A stretch of 64,000 nt of DNA, from the NCBI GenBank assembly GCA_002928965.1, contig PERU01000019.1, positions 1 through 64,000 of the forward strand. The letters are read 5' to 3'. This document shows positions 1 through 10,044 of the stretch, in pieces. The position numbers and the translations under genes were made by a program. Within the stretch, counting starts at the first letter, position 1. Each line of letters starts with the position of its first letter. The notes below the pieces were generated by a model that was not told the DNA's origin, searched no databases, and saw nothing but the letters and a program-made list of their open reading frames with translations. Source of the stretch: Methylomonas sp. (GTDB lineage: Bacteria > Pseudomonadota > Gammaproteobacteria > Methylococcales > Methylomonadaceae).

Positions 1-311
1 ACAAAAAGGATTTTCCGCAGCAGGTTCTCTATTCTCGGACAGGCTCCTAGGGATTTTCACCTACAAGACAAAAGCTTTATTCAACAACTCAATGAGGCTT
101 AAGTTGTTAGATCTCCAAAGTGTCAGCGTTAATGAATATTACGTTAGTTTTTGAACTACCAAAGAATACTGACACTATTTGTTCCGTCAAATACCCGTTA
201 TCGGTCAATCAGCCCGAGCAAAATCAGGCGTAAAAAACCATTAAATGTAATTAAATACCTACATTTATATTGAAGTATACTCAGCTGATTACGATCAGCT
301 CAATTTAGCAT
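1..311. other. Intergenic start of window with an IS-end-like 18-mer
   Basis: No gene is supported here. Positions 33-50 read TCTCGGACAGGCTCCTAG, an 18-mer that recurs identically at 12325-12342 and in shortened inverted form at 15683-15698 and 49055-49067. It is probably a remnant insertion-sequence end or a dispersed repeat end. The remaining AT-rich stretch presumably holds the promoter of the sensor gene that follows. Confidence 0.5.
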
Positions 312-2600
312 TTGAAAAACTCGCTTACTTCCTATTTGCTTGGCAAGCAAAAATGGCATATCTGGCTTGTAGCAGTTGTATGTGCAACATTACTGACCTT
401 GCCCATTGTGGCTGGCATGAATTTCATGCTGGAAGGAACGGTATCGTCGAATTACCTGCTCACAGGCTTGGTTGCTTCTTTGATCGTGGCCGCCATTGTC
501 AGTGCATTAATCATTTACTTTCTGGGACAGTTATCAAACGCTGCGGAAGATAATCATCTGCTTAACAACATTATCAATAGCTGCCCAGTACCTATTGCTT
601 TATGCAAAGATCAATCAATTTTAATGCTCAACCCGGAGTTTTCCAAAGTATTTGGCTACACACGGGAAGACGTACCCACCATGCAGGATTGGTGGCCCAA
701 AGCATATCCTGATGTCAATTATCGACAATCGGTTGAGCAAACCTGGGAAACACGCATCAGCAATTTGACTGCCAACACAGGCCCATTTGAACAATTGGAA
801 GTCAAAATCCACTGCAAGAATGACGCCATCAAAACCATTCTGGCCACAGCCGCGCCCTTGGAAGCCAACTCGACTGCCGGACATTTGGTTGTATTTTACG
901 ACATCAGCGAAAAGGCCAGAATGTCCGAAGCGTTAGTCGAGTCGCGCAATATTCTGGAATCCATCATAGAAACCATTCCTTTGCGGGTATTCTGGAAAGA
1001 TCAGGATTCACGGTATTTAGGCTGTAATACAGTTTTTGCAATTGATGCCGGCAAATCAACCCCGAGCGACATCATTGGCAAACTGGATACCCAACTCGGC
1101 TGGAAACAGCACGCCGCAAGCTATCGCACCGATGACCAAACCGTCATGCAAACGGGCACGGCTAAGCTGGGCTATGACGAGCCGCAAACCACACCGGACG
1201 GCCAACTTATCTGTGTACATACATCAAAGCTGCCCTTACGCAATCAAAAAGGCGAAGTAGTAGGAGTTTTGGGTATCTACGAAGACACGTCCGAACGCAA
1301 ACAGATAGAGCAGGAGCTTTGGTTAAACAAAATCATGCTGGACAAGTGTAAAACGGCTATTTATAAACTTGACCCGCAGGGTAAATTTTTATACGTCAAT
1401 GATTACGCCTGCCAATCATTAGGATATAGCCGAGAAGAATTGATTGGCATGTATCCCTGGAATATAGACCCTGATTTTCAGGCCGCGTATTGGCCAGACT
1501 GTTGGCAACAACTGCTTACCGAACAAATTTTTAGTATCGAAAGCCGTCACCAAAGAAAAGATGGCAGCTTGTTTAACGTTGATATCTTCGGCCATTACAT
1601 CAACTATCAAGGCACAGAATTTAGCTTCACCTTTGTGCAAGACATCACTGAACGCAAGCGTCTGGAAACGCAATTGCGTATTGCCGCAACAGCCTTTGAA
1701 TCTCAGGAAGGCATTGTCATCACGGATGCCAGCCATGTGATACTAAAAATAAACCAGTCGTTCACCCAAATCACCGGTTTTACCTCTAACGAAGTGATAG
1801 GGCATAAGATGGATATTTTAAAATCCGAGATTCACGATGCCCGTTTTTACTCAGACATGTGGTGTTCGATTCACCAAAATGGTTGCTGGCAGGGAGAAAT
1901 ATGGAATCGCCGCAAAAACGGGGAACTGTATCCTGAATGGTTGACTATTACCGCCGTAAAAGACGAGTCAGGAACCGTCAGTCATTATGTCGGCACCATG
2001 CTTGATATTACTGACCGTAAGGCCATTGAAGATGAAGTTCGCCATATGGCGCATTACGACGTATTAACCGATCTGCCTAATCGCACCTTGCTCAGAGATC
2101 GTCTACATCAGGCTTTGGCTCAAGTACGCAGAGAACAAGCCAAACTGGCCTTGATGTTTCTGGATTTGGACAAATTCAAGCCCGTCAACGATAGCCTGGG
2201 ACATGCGGTGGGTGACTTGCTGTTACGGGAAGTGGCCTATCGTTTACAGAATTGCATGAAACGCGAATCCGATACCGTAGCCCGGCTCGGCGGCGATGAG
2301 TTTGTCATTTTGCTGTCCCACATCGATGATGAGCAGGAAGCTAGAACGATAGCCGAAAAAGTGGTGCAGATGATTAACCTACCGTTTGAAATAGAGCATC
2401 ATACCGTCCATATATCCACCAGCATTGGCATTGCCATTTATCCGAACCATGGCATGGACGTCAAAGCGCTGATGAAAAATGCTGATGACGCCATGTACCA
2501 AGCCAAACATGCGGGCCGCGGCTGTTTAAGATTTTTTAGCCCGACCAATTCGTTGACAGTGAATCCAAAACACGCTGTCATCAGAAATGACGATTGCTAA
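312..2600 (+). CDS. Membrane-bound multi-PAS diguanylate cyclase
   Basis: A probable c-di-GMP synthase at the inner membrane. Two hydrophobic segments (about residues 16-36 and 49-71) are followed by four PAS/PAC-type sensor modules (about 80-575), each ending in the usual D-I-(T/S)-E/D-R-K or S-E linker, and a C-terminal GGDEF domain. The catalytic GGDEF signature is intact at residues 660-664. An RESD inhibitory-site motif sits five residues before it, so product feedback is expected. There is no EAL domain. The reading frame opens with TTG; no ATG precedes the first membrane segment, so this start is plausible but unproven. The input signal is unknown; tandem PAS domains could bind haem, flavin or small ligands. 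The gene is monocistronic and converges on the response regulator downstream. Confidence 0.9.
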   Translation: MKNSLTSYLLGKQKWHIWLVAVVCATLLTLPIVAGMNFMLEGTVSSNYLLTGLVASLIVAAIVSALIIYFLGQLSNAAEDNHLLNNIINSCPVPIALCKDQSILMLNPEFSKVFGYTREDVPTMQDWWPKAYPDVNYRQSVEQTWETRISNLTANTGPFEQLEVKIHCKNDAIKTILATAAPLEANSTAGHLVVFYDISEKARMSEALVESRNILESIIETIPLRVFWKDQDSRYLGCNTVFAIDAGKSTPSDIIGKLDTQLGWKQHAASYRTDDQTVMQTGTAKLGYDEPQTTPDGQLICVHTSKLPLRNQKGEVVGVLGIYEDTSERKQIEQELWLNKIMLDKCKTAIYKLDPQGKFLYVNDYACQSLGYSREELIGMYPWNIDPDFQAAYWPDCWQQLLTEQIFSIESRHQRKDGSLFNVDIFGHYINYQGTEFSFTFVQDITERKRLETQLRIAATAFESQEGIVITDASHVILKINQSFTQITGFTSNEVIGHKMDILKSEIHDARFYSDMWCSIHQNGCWQGEIWNRRKNGELYPEWLTITAVKDESGTVSHYVGTMLDITDRKAIEDEVRHMAHYDVLTDLPNRTLLRDRLHQALAQVRREQAKLALMFLDLDKFKPVNDSLGHAVGDLLLREVAYRLQNCMKRESDTVARLGGDEFVILLSHIDDEQEARTIAEKVVQMINLPFEIEHHTVHISTSIGIAIYPNHGMDVKALMKNADDAMYQAKHAGRGCLRFFSPTNSLTVNPKHAVIRNDDC

Positions 2601-2627
2601 AACCCATGCTGATCCGGCTGTGTCCCG

Positions 2628-3272
2628 TCAAAGCACCATGATACCCAAGTTAACCGCAATGCGCGCCAATTCGGCGGTAGTATCAACCTGGAGCTTTTTC
2701 TTGATTTGAGTGGCGTAATTAGCCACTGTTTTATGCCCCAGACATAACTGATCGGCAATTTTGTGCACCGTCAAGCCCTGCGCCAGCAAATTAAACACAT
2801 CGAATTCACGTGCAGAAAATTCGGCGACAATGTGCTGATGGTCGTTTTTAGGTGACGGCTCCACCGCTCCCTTCAATAAACCGCTTTCAACATAAATTTC
2901 GCCCTGCATGATGGCATTAATGGCTTTGGTCAAAATGTCAGGTGCGCTGTTTTTGGTGATATAACCTTTAGCACCTGCATTCAACGCGCGATTGATATAA
3001 ACCTGCTCATGATGAACGCTAAACACCAGGATCAACGCATTAGTATCGCGCTGAATGATACGGCGAATGGTTTCCAACCCACCAATCCCCGGCATGGATA
3101 AATCCATTACCACCAAATCCGGTTTTAACTCCAGATAAAGCTGAATAGCTTGTTCACCCCGCGCAGCTTCACCAATCACATCAATACTGTCACCTGCAGC
3201 CAATAACATTTTAAATCCGGCCCGCACCACAACATGATCGTCCACCAAAATGATTTTGATTTTATTGTTCAT
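2628..3272 (-). CDS. NarL/LuxR-type response regulator
   Basis: A two-component transcription factor of 214 residues. The receiver domain (about 1-120) has the acidic pair in LVDDH and the phospho-acceptor D57 in VVMDLSMPG. The LuxR/GerE helix-turn-helix (about 148-205) contains FSAREFDVFNLLAQGLTVHKI. Its start overlaps the end of the histidine kinase gene by 4 bp, so the two are translationally coupled and surely cognate. The methanotroph MoxX and other NarL-family regulators have this layout, but the target genes cannot be read from this window. Confidence 0.92.
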   Translation of the reverse strand: MNNKIKIILVDDHVVVRAGFKMLLAAGDSIDVIGEAARGEQAIQLYLELKPDLVVMDLSMPGIGGLETIRRIIQRDTNALILVFSVHHEQVYINRALNAGAKGYITKNSAPDILTKAINAIMQGEIYVESGLLKGAVEPSPKNDHQHIVAEFSAREFDVFNLLAQGLTVHKIADQLCLGHKTVANYATQIKKKLQVDTTAELARIAVNLGIMVL

Positions 3273-4579
3273 ACCAAAGGTATCCAGGCCGAAATGCTCA
3301 TGCCTGCTCCCGGCTTTGAATCTAACAACACTTCCCCCTCCAAAGATTTAATCCGTTCTTTGATACCTCGCAAACCAAAACCACGGCTCAGGCTTTGCAG
3401 GTCGCAACCCTGACCATCGTCGACCACCTGTAGTAATAATGTTTTTTCAGCGTTTTGCATGCGTAAATCTATCACTACTTGGCGAGCCTGGGCATGTCGA
3501 ACCACATTGGTCAGACATTCCTGAATCACCCGGAAAAGTTGTCGGGTAATATTTTTATCCAGTCCATCCACTTCATCACTGCAATAAATACTCAAATTCA
3601 GCTCCGGGTTGCGTTCTGACCAATGATTGACCATGTCTTCCAAAGTAGCTTTCAAGCCCAATTCGGTTAAGACCAAAGGATGCAATTGCTGCATCATCGA
3701 GCGCACTACCGTCATCAAATGATCACAAATCTCGCTAATGGTGGCAGTGATTTTAGCCGTATCGGATTTTTGCTGCCCGGCAGTGACCGCCATGACTTTG
3801 ATAGCTGTCAGAGATTGCCCCAATTCGTCATGCAATTCTTGAGATAACCGCTGCCGTTCTTCTTCTTGAATAGCCAATGAATGCTGTGTCAAAGCCCGAT
3901 TTTCCTGTTGGGTTTTTTCCAGCTCGACCGTCATATGATTAATCGCGTTGGCAATGCTGTCGAACTCTTTGCTGGAGAAGGTCGGCAATTGGTGTTTGTA
4001 TTGACCGGTTTCAATCACCCGCAATGCATCGACAATCACATTAATGGCTTTTAGGGATTTGTTCAGCACCAAATTGACTATCAAAAACGTCAAAAACGTC
4101 AGTACTGACAGTGAAGTAAAGAAACCTAGACTTTCTTTCCAGACTTCGGTGATTTCATCCAGTGGTTGAGCATTAATGATGAAAACCAAGGTTTCCCCGT
4201 CTTGAGTTTTAGTTTCATGCTTAACTTCCGGGTAATCACCCTTCACCCAGTGTATGAACCAGGCCGGCGGCATGTTTTCCGAATGACTGGGTTGCTGTTC
4301 ACCAACAAAATCTATGAGTTGTCCATTGGGTTTTTGCAACTGAATGCTTAAGTGGCGGGTCTCTCGCAACGCGCTTAAACGTGATAAATGGTCAACATGC
4401 TGAAAAGAAGGTGTATTGGCAACACCCAAGGTAATCAACTGCAAACTCAGCTGAATCGAAGCATCGACTTCTCTTGCCACCGACCGCCGAGCCTGCCAAA
4501 TAGCAATCGCCCCACCCAGTACCAAAATAAACAATGTAGACAGCAGAATACGTAAAATAATCTGATAACGCAGACTCAT
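3269..4579 (-). CDS. HisKA_3 sensor histidine kinase, MoxY/LapD-type sensor
   Basis: A membrane sensor kinase of 436 residues. The first transmembrane helix is at about 9-28, followed by a periplasmic domain of the LapD/MoxY type, a second helix at about 152-172 and a HAMP-like linker. A HisKA_3 dimerisation helix has the phospho-acceptor H250 in QELHDELGQSL, and a GHKL ATPase carries DDGQGCD and the glycine-rich GFGLRGIKERI. It is the first gene of a two-gene operon with the NarL-type regulator (4-bp overlap). MoxY-like kinases are known from methylotrophs, where some control methanol oxidation; here that is only a family-level hint. Confidence 0.88.
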   Translation of the reverse strand: MSLRYQIILRILLSTLFILVLGGAIAIWQARRSVAREVDASIQLSLQLITLGVANTPSFQHVDHLSRLSALRETRHLSIQLQKPNGQLIDFVGEQQPSHSENMPPAWFIHWVKGDYPEVKHETKTQDGETLVFIINAQPLDEITEVWKESLGFFTSLSVLTFLTFLIVNLVLNKSLKAINVIVDALRVIETGQYKHQLPTFSSKEFDSIANAINHMTVELEKTQQENRALTQHSLAIQEEERQRLSQELHDELGQSLTAIKVMAVTAGQQKSDTAKITATISEICDHLMTVVRSMMQQLHPLVLTELGLKATLEDMVNHWSERNPELNLSIYCSDEVDGLDKNITRQLFRVIQECLTNVVRHAQARQVVIDLRMQNAEKTLLLQVVDDGQGCDLQSLSRGFGLRGIKERIKSLEGEVLLDSKPGAGMSISAWIPLV

Positions 4580-4707
4580 AAGGGCCGAGATAATAACAAA
4601 CCGGCCATTATCGTCGTGTCACGGTCAGACGACTATAGGAAAAAATCTTTTTTAAAAAACCAGGTTAAATGGATACCGGCAGGATTACCGGTATCCCTGA
4701 GATGAGA

Positions 4708-5589
4708 TCAGATTTTGCTGACGCGTTGTTTCAGATAATCCGCAAACTCGGCTTTGATTTCCTGGTGCAGCAAGCCGTATTCCACGTTGGCCAACAGGAA
4801 GCCAAATTTGGAACCGCAATCGTAACGGTTGCCTGAAAATTCGTAGGACAACACTTGTTCATCGCTCATTAACGCAGCAATAGCGTCGGTCAACTGAATT
4901 TCTCCACCAGCACCGCGACCAGTATTTTCGATTTTTTCAAAAATGGCCGGCGTCAAAATGTAACGGCCCACAACCGCGATATTGGAGGGTGCCACTTCGG
5001 GCTTGGGCTTTTCGACGATCGATTTCAAACGACCTACGCCCGGCGCGGTTTCAGTGTGTTCGACAATCCCGTATTTATGGGTTTCTTTGGGATCGACGCG
5101 CTCCACACCCAAAATGCTGCTTTGTTCTTGATTGAACAACTCCACCATTTGCTTCATACAGCCGCGTGTGCCGTCTTCAATCAAATCGTCCGGTAAAATA
5201 ACCGCAAATGGCTCGTCACCAACAATCGGTTTTGCGCAATGCACGGCATGCCCCAAGCCCAGCGCTTCGGCCTGACGCACAAACACGCAAGACACATGCG
5301 GCGGCAACAATTCGCGCAGCATTTTCAACAACTCGGTTTTACCGCTCTTCTCGAGTTCTTTTTCCAGTTCGTAAGACTTATCAAAATGATTAGGGATCGA
5401 ATCCTTGTTGCGTCCGGTCACAAAAATCATGGTATCGATACCGGCAGCAATAGCTTCTTCAACAGCGTATTGGATCAGTGGTTTATCCACTACTGGCAGC
5501 ATTTCTTTGGCAACCGCTTTGGTAGCGGGCAGTGAACGCGTGCCTAAACCGGCGACAGGAAAAACAGCTTTGGTAACTTTTTTTGTCAT
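4708..5589 (-). CDS. galU: UTP-glucose-1-phosphate uridylyltransferase
   Basis: Makes UDP-glucose from UTP and glucose 1-phosphate for envelope polysaccharides and sugar-nucleotide interconversion. The protein has 293 residues, the normal bacterial GalU length. The nucleotide-binding signature FPVAGLGTRSLPATK is at the N terminus, with the usual LPDDLI metal site, the VEKPKPE segment and a GGEIQLTDAI motif. It stands alone, transcribed towards the histidine kinase gene and divergent from the tolC-like gene. A UgpA/CugP-type enzyme would look different, so the call is firm. Confidence 0.95.
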   Translation of the reverse strand: MTKKVTKAVFPVAGLGTRSLPATKAVAKEMLPVVDKPLIQYAVEEAIAAGIDTMIFVTGRNKDSIPNHFDKSYELEKELEKSGKTELLKMLRELLPPHVSCVFVRQAEALGLGHAVHCAKPIVGDEPFAVILPDDLIEDGTRGCMKQMVELFNQEQSSILGVERVDPKETHKYGIVEHTETAPGVGRLKSIVEKPKPEVAPSNIAVVGRYILTPAIFEKIENTGRGAGGEIQLTDAIAALMSDEQVLSYEFSGNRYDCGSKFGFLLANVEYGLLHQEIKAEFADYLKQRVSKI

Positions 5590-5733
5590 AGTAGCTCTAA
5601 AAGGTTGGTTTTTATTTTGACGAATTCATAATGAAGGCCTAACCTTATGCATAACTTAAATTAAGCTGCAGAAGTAATTGTATTTTAGGCGATAATGCAA
5701 ATTATTTTTCACACCTCCGCACGAGAAATTGCA

Positions 5734-7044
5734 ATGAAGAACTTGTTGGCGATGCTTTTTATGGCATCGATACCATATAACACAGCTTTTGCCGACGATT
5801 TGATGGAAATCTATCAGCAAGCGTTGCAAAATGACCCCGAATTTAAAATCAGCGACATTAATCAATCCGCTGCCGGCGAAATCAAGTCACAAAGCATTGC
5901 TCAAATGCTGCCTAAAGTGGGTGTTTCTGCCAGCAGCACCTGGAACCGTTTGAACAATGAAAAACAAAGTTTCCTGGGTACCGGTTTACAACACTATTTG
6001 GATAATCTGCTGAGTGTCAACATCACCCAGCCGGTTTTTAACTGGGGACATTGGATACAACTGGATCAATCCGAAAACAAAATCGCCCAGGCAGAAGCTC
6101 AATTTCAAGCTAAACAACAAGATTTGATGACGCGTACCGTAGAGGCCTATTTCAATGTATTGGCCGCACAGGATAATCTGGAATTCATTGTTGCAGAAAA
6201 AAAAGCCATTGAAAAACAACTGGAGCAAGCCAAACAACGTTTTGATGTAGGCATCATTGCCATTACCGATGTCTACGAAGCCCAGGCCGGTTTTGATCGC
6301 GCCCATGCCGCTGTCATCGAGGCAGAAAATCAGCTGGACAACCGTAAGGAAGCCTTACGGGAAATTATCGGTAACAATGAAGCGAATTTAAAAAAATTAC
6401 CCGAAGATATTCCGCTCTCCCCACCGGCACCTGCTGACATTGCCGCATGGTCCAATACCGCTGAGAGCAATAACTTTTCGATTGTCGCACAAGTCAATCA
6501 GGCCGAGTTCATTCGAAAAAACATCGAATTGCAACAATCCAAACACTTACCCACCCTGGATATTGTGGCGCAATACCGTCAATCGGATAACGGCAACCAG
6601 TTTGGCTTCCGTGGTGATAATGAAAGTGTCGGCTTGCAATTCAATCTGCCGCTTTATGAAGGCGGCGGCATCGTCTCGCGCACTCGTCAGGCCCAGTTCG
6701 AATACGAAGCTGCCAAGGAAGAGCTGACGAAAGTTAAACGTAGCGTCATTCGTGGCGTCAAAGATGCCTTTCGTGGGGTACTTTCCAGTATCGACCAAGT
6801 GAAAGCACTCAAGTCGAATACTGAATCGGGTCAATTAGCCGTGGAAGCTGCCGAAGCCGGTTTAGAAGTTGGCACCCGAACCATGGTGGATTTGCTGGCT
6901 ATCCAACGCAACCTGTTTAAAGCCAAGAGCGATTATGCTCAGGGCCGCTACAACTATTTGATCAATGGCGTGAAACTCAAACAGGCTGCGGGCAGTTTAA
7001 GCGACCAGGATTTACTACAAATTAACGAATATCTGCGAAATTAG
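5734..7044 (+). CDS. tolC: TolC-family outer-membrane channel protein
   Basis: Outer-membrane exit duct for tripartite efflux or type I secretion. A reading frame is open from 5695, but the ATG at 5734 gives a proper signal peptide (MKNLLAMLFM...NTAFA) with cleavage before DDLMEIYQQAL, so this start is preferred. The mature protein shows the duplicated outer-membrane efflux protein domain: each half starts with an 'AL..NP'-type helix, and long coiled-coil helices are rich in Gln, Glu and Ala. The length of about 436 residues is typical. No membrane-fusion or transporter gene is adjacent, as with many stand-alone tolC genes. Confidence 0.9.
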   Translation: MKNLLAMLFMASIPYNTAFADDLMEIYQQALQNDPEFKISDINQSAAGEIKSQSIAQMLPKVGVSASSTWNRLNNEKQSFLGTGLQHYLDNLLSVNITQPVFNWGHWIQLDQSENKIAQAEAQFQAKQQDLMTRTVEAYFNVLAAQDNLEFIVAEKKAIEKQLEQAKQRFDVGIIAITDVYEAQAGFDRAHAAVIEAENQLDNRKEALREIIGNNEANLKKLPEDIPLSPPAPADIAAWSNTAESNNFSIVAQVNQAEFIRKNIELQQSKHLPTLDIVAQYRQSDNGNQFGFRGDNESVGLQFNLPLYEGGGIVSRTRQAQFEYEAAKEELTKVKRSVIRGVKDAFRGVLSSIDQVKALKSNTESGQLAVEAAEAGLEVGTRTMVDLLAIQRNLFKAKSDYAQGRYNYLINGVKLKQAAGSLSDQDLLQINEYLRN

Positions 7045-7183
7045 GCCTTTAACCCTGCAATGGTCGGGCTAGAAAGTAGCGCAGCGAAACACCCAACATT
7101 GTTCGTATCTTGGGTCATTAACTGTCGCTATCCGAGTTTTGCAATGCCGCCATTTTGGGGGTGCTACCGCCCGGATCTGGCAA

Positions 7184-8743
7184 TTATCTGGCGACGCTTT
7201 CATGCAACTGAATATTGATCAATTTAATTGCGGCCAGTATAGAGGCAAATACCTGATTGACATGCACGCCGCGGGTTTTACGTAATTCGTTGCCACAATC
7301 CCAGGTAATCACACATTCGGTCAGGGCGTTGGTGTGGCCGCCTTTGGGAATGCGGATTTCATAATCAGCCAGGGTGGGCAATTGGTAGCCATAGTTTTTC
7401 AGCACTTTGCCAATGGCGTTGATAAAGGCGTCAAAGCCACCGTTACCAGCACCGGTGGCTTGGTGTTTTTCACCTTTGACTTCCACCCGAATGCTGACGG
7501 TGGATTGTAAATCCAGGCCGCTGTTGACGGAGCAGTCCAGCAGTTTGATGTGCTGATAGTTTTTGCTTTCCAGGACATCGGCGATGATGAACGGCAGATC
7601 GTCGGTGGTGATGGTTTGTTTGGAATCGCCTATACTGACGATGCGGGCCAGCACTTTTTTCTGATCATCCTCTGAAAGCTCCACTTCCAGCAATTCCAGA
7701 TTTTTCTTCAAGGACGCCTTACCGCTCATCTTGCCCAGCGCATAACTACGGGTGCGGGAAAAACGTTCAGGTCCCAGCTTGGTTTTATACAACCCCCCCT
7801 TCTGGTCGCCATCGGCATGAATACCAGCGGTTTGGGTAAATACGTCGGCACCGACAATCGGCGCATTGGCAGCCACCCGTTTGCCGGAAAAGTTTTCAAC
7901 CATCTCACTGATGCGCACTAAATGGGTTTCGTCGATGGATACCTGCAACCCCATTTTGTCGCGCAATACCACTGCCACTTCCGCCAGCGAAGCGTTACCG
8001 GCCCGCTCACCCAGACAATTGATGGTGCAATGCACGGCGCTGACGCCTGCCCGTACCGCAGCCATGACATTGGCAGTCGCCAAGCCGTAATCGTTGTGCG
8101 GATGAAAATCAAATTTTAAATGCGGATAGCGTTGGCACATATCGCCGAGACTGTTAAACACCTCATCCGGTGCCATCACCCCCAAGGTATCCGGCAGCAT
8201 GAAATGGCTGATCGGGCTGTTCTGCAAGGCTTGCACCAAACCATACACGTAATCACGACTATCTTTGTAGCCGTTGGACCAGTCTTCCAGATACAGATTG
8301 ATTTTCAGGCCTTGCTGATGAGCGTAATCGATGGTTTGCAATACATCTGCAGCGTGTTGCTCCAGCGTCTTGCCAAGTTGCTCACGGCAGTGTTTTTCGC
8401 TACCTTTTGCCAACAGATTGATCACCCGGCCACCGGTGGATTTGATCCAGTCCACGCTGCGGGTATGATCGACAAACCCCAGTACTTCCACTCGATCGGC
8501 AAACCCCTCCTGTTGCGCCCATTGATTGATCTGGCTGACCGCTTCTTTCTCACCTTCCGAAACTCGGGCCGAGGCCACTTCAATGCGATCCACCCGCAAA
8601 AACTGCAGCAAGGCTTTGGCGATGCTGACTTTTTCCATCGGCGTAAAGGCCACGCCTTGAGTCTGTTCACCATCCCGCAAAGTGGTGTCCATCAATTCGA
8701 TGTTTCTAGAATGCGTGGCGACTGGCTGAGATTGAGTATTCAT
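7184..8743 (-). CDS. cimA: (R)-citramalate synthase of the Leptospira CimA type
   Basis: Condenses pyruvate with acetyl-CoA to (R)-citramalate, the first step of threonine-independent isoleucine synthesis. The TIM-barrel has the catalytic motif DTTLRDGEQTQGV (residues 19-31), metal-binding FHPHNDYG and the CINCLGERAGN segment; a C-terminal LeuA-type allosteric domain ends the 519-residue protein. From memory of the family, the blocks INLYLEDWSNG, RIEVASARVS and GKRVAANAPIVGADVFTQTAGIHADG resemble Leptospira citramalate synthase more than E. coli LeuA. A second isopropylmalate synthase is the main alternative. A divergent isopropylmalate-dehydrogenase-like gene 174 bp away supports a branched-chain role. 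Confidence 0.75.
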   Translation of the reverse strand: MNTQSQPVATHSRNIELMDTTLRDGEQTQGVAFTPMEKVSIAKALLQFLRVDRIEVASARVSEGEKEAVSQINQWAQQEGFADRVEVLGFVDHTRSVDWIKSTGGRVINLLAKGSEKHCREQLGKTLEQHAADVLQTIDYAHQQGLKINLYLEDWSNGYKDSRDYVYGLVQALQNSPISHFMLPDTLGVMAPDEVFNSLGDMCQRYPHLKFDFHPHNDYGLATANVMAAVRAGVSAVHCTINCLGERAGNASLAEVAVVLRDKMGLQVSIDETHLVRISEMVENFSGKRVAANAPIVGADVFTQTAGIHADGDQKGGLYKTKLGPERFSRTRSYALGKMSGKASLKKNLELLEVELSEDDQKKVLARIVSIGDSKQTITTDDLPFIIADVLESKNYQHIKLLDCSVNSGLDLQSTVSIRVEVKGEKHQATGAGNGGFDAFINAIGKVLKNYGYQLPTLADYEIRIPKGGHTNALTECVITWDCGNELRKTRGVHVNQVFASILAAIKLINIQLHESVAR

Positions 8744-8917
8744 TGCTGATCAAAAATTTAAGCTAAGCTGCCATTTTCCCTTAAATGACGGGCGCTTGGC
8801 AACGCGAGGGCATTTCCGTGCCAACCGCCCGGCGAATTTCCGGCAGCGTAATTTCAGCAAACTGACGTAAAATAACGGTTTTTGTAATTTTCACTTCATT
8901 TATAAACAAGCAAAATC

Positions 8918-10024
8918 ATGAAGCATTATAAAGTCGCAGTATTAGCCGGCGACGGCATTGGTCCAGAAATCACCGCAGAAGCCCTGAAAGTCCTGAAAGT
9001 GGTCGAAGAACGTAATGACGTAACCTTCGAATTATTACCTGCCGCTTTCGGTGCTTGCGCCTATTTTGAATCCGGCTCAGCCTTCCCACATCAAACCAAA
9101 GCCATTTGCGATGAGGCCGACGCGATTTTGAAAGGCCCGATCGGCTTGAATCATGAAGACTCCAAACGCATTCCTATCGACGAGCAACCTGAGCGTGGCG
9201 CATTGCTACCACTGCGTCGCCGTTACAACACCTATGCCAACTTCCGCCCGGTGTCATTACCAAAATCATTGGCGCATTTCTCGCCTTTAAAAGCGGAAGT
9301 CATTTGCGAAGGCATAGATTTGGTCATAGTTCGCGAATTGGTCGGCGGCCTGTATTTCGGCGAGAAAGAAATGGGCGTCAACAATGCCGGTCTGCGTTAC
9401 GTCCGTGAAACCCTGGAATATGACGAAGCGCAAATTTTCCAGATCATGCAGCAAGCGTTCAAACTGGCCAGTAAACGCCGGAAATTACTGCACAACATTC
9501 ATAAAAGCAACGTATTGAAATCCAGTGTGTTATGGAATGAAGTGATGGAAGAAGTCGCGAAAGACTATCCTGAAGTGCAAGTCGTGAATATGTTGGTTGA
9601 TGCTGCTGCGACCGCGCTGTGTTTAAAACCTACTCAGTTCGACGTGATGGTGATGGAAAACATGTTCGGCGACATTCTCAGCGACCAAGGTGGCGGCATT
9701 CTTGGCTCGCTGGGCTTGATGCCATCTGCGTGTATCGGCCCGGATAAAGCTTACTACGAACCATCCCACGGCTCAGCGCCTGACATTGCCGGCAAAAACA
9801 TCGCCAACCCGTATTCGATGATCGGCTCAGTAGCAATGATGCTGGAAAACAGCTTTGATATGGAAGCCGAAGCCAAAAATGTCTGGGCAGCGATGCAGGG
9901 TGTATTTGCAGACGGCTTCTCCACGGCCGATCTGTCCAAACCAGGCAGCGGCGTCACCATGATCAGCACCGTAGAATTTGGCGATAAAGTAGTGGAAAAA
10001 CTGCGGCAGATGCCCAAGGTTTAA
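8918..10024 (+). CDS. leuB: Isopropylmalate/beta-methylmalate dehydrogenase family protein
   Basis: An NAD-dependent decarboxylating dehydrogenase of 368 residues. It shows AGDGIGPEI near the N terminus, LRRRYNTYANFRPV, the RELVGGLYFGE loop, catalytic Lys in HNIHKSNVLKSS, the metal-binding Asp cluster (LVDAAATALC, MENMFGDILSDQ) and the adenine-binding EPSHGSAPDIAGKNIANP. LeuB enzymes oxidise 3-isopropylmalate and also 3-methylmalate. Beside a citramalate synthase it could supply 2-oxobutyrate for isoleucine. It is transcribed divergently from that gene. A tartrate or isocitrate dehydrogenase is less likely given the EPSHGSAPDIAGK signature. No leuCD is in the window. Confidence 0.82.
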   Translation: MKHYKVAVLAGDGIGPEITAEALKVLKVVEERNDVTFELLPAAFGACAYFESGSAFPHQTKAICDEADAILKGPIGLNHEDSKRIPIDEQPERGALLPLRRRYNTYANFRPVSLPKSLAHFSPLKAEVICEGIDLVIVRELVGGLYFGEKEMGVNNAGLRYVRETLEYDEAQIFQIMQQAFKLASKRRKLLHNIHKSNVLKSSVLWNEVMEEVAKDYPEVQVVNMLVDAAATALCLKPTQFDVMVMENMFGDILSDQGGGILGSLGLMPSACIGPDKAYYEPSHGSAPDIAGKNIANPYSMIGSVAMMLENSFDMEAEAKNVWAAMQGVFADGFSTADLSKPGSGVTMISTVEFGDKVVEKLRQMPKV

Positions 10025-10044
10025 ACGACTTTTACGTCTAAAAC

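Noticed and set aside
8120-8749. A 209-codon frame antisense to the citramalate synthase gene
   Set aside because: Shadow frame of a clearly conserved enzyme gene; no family support.
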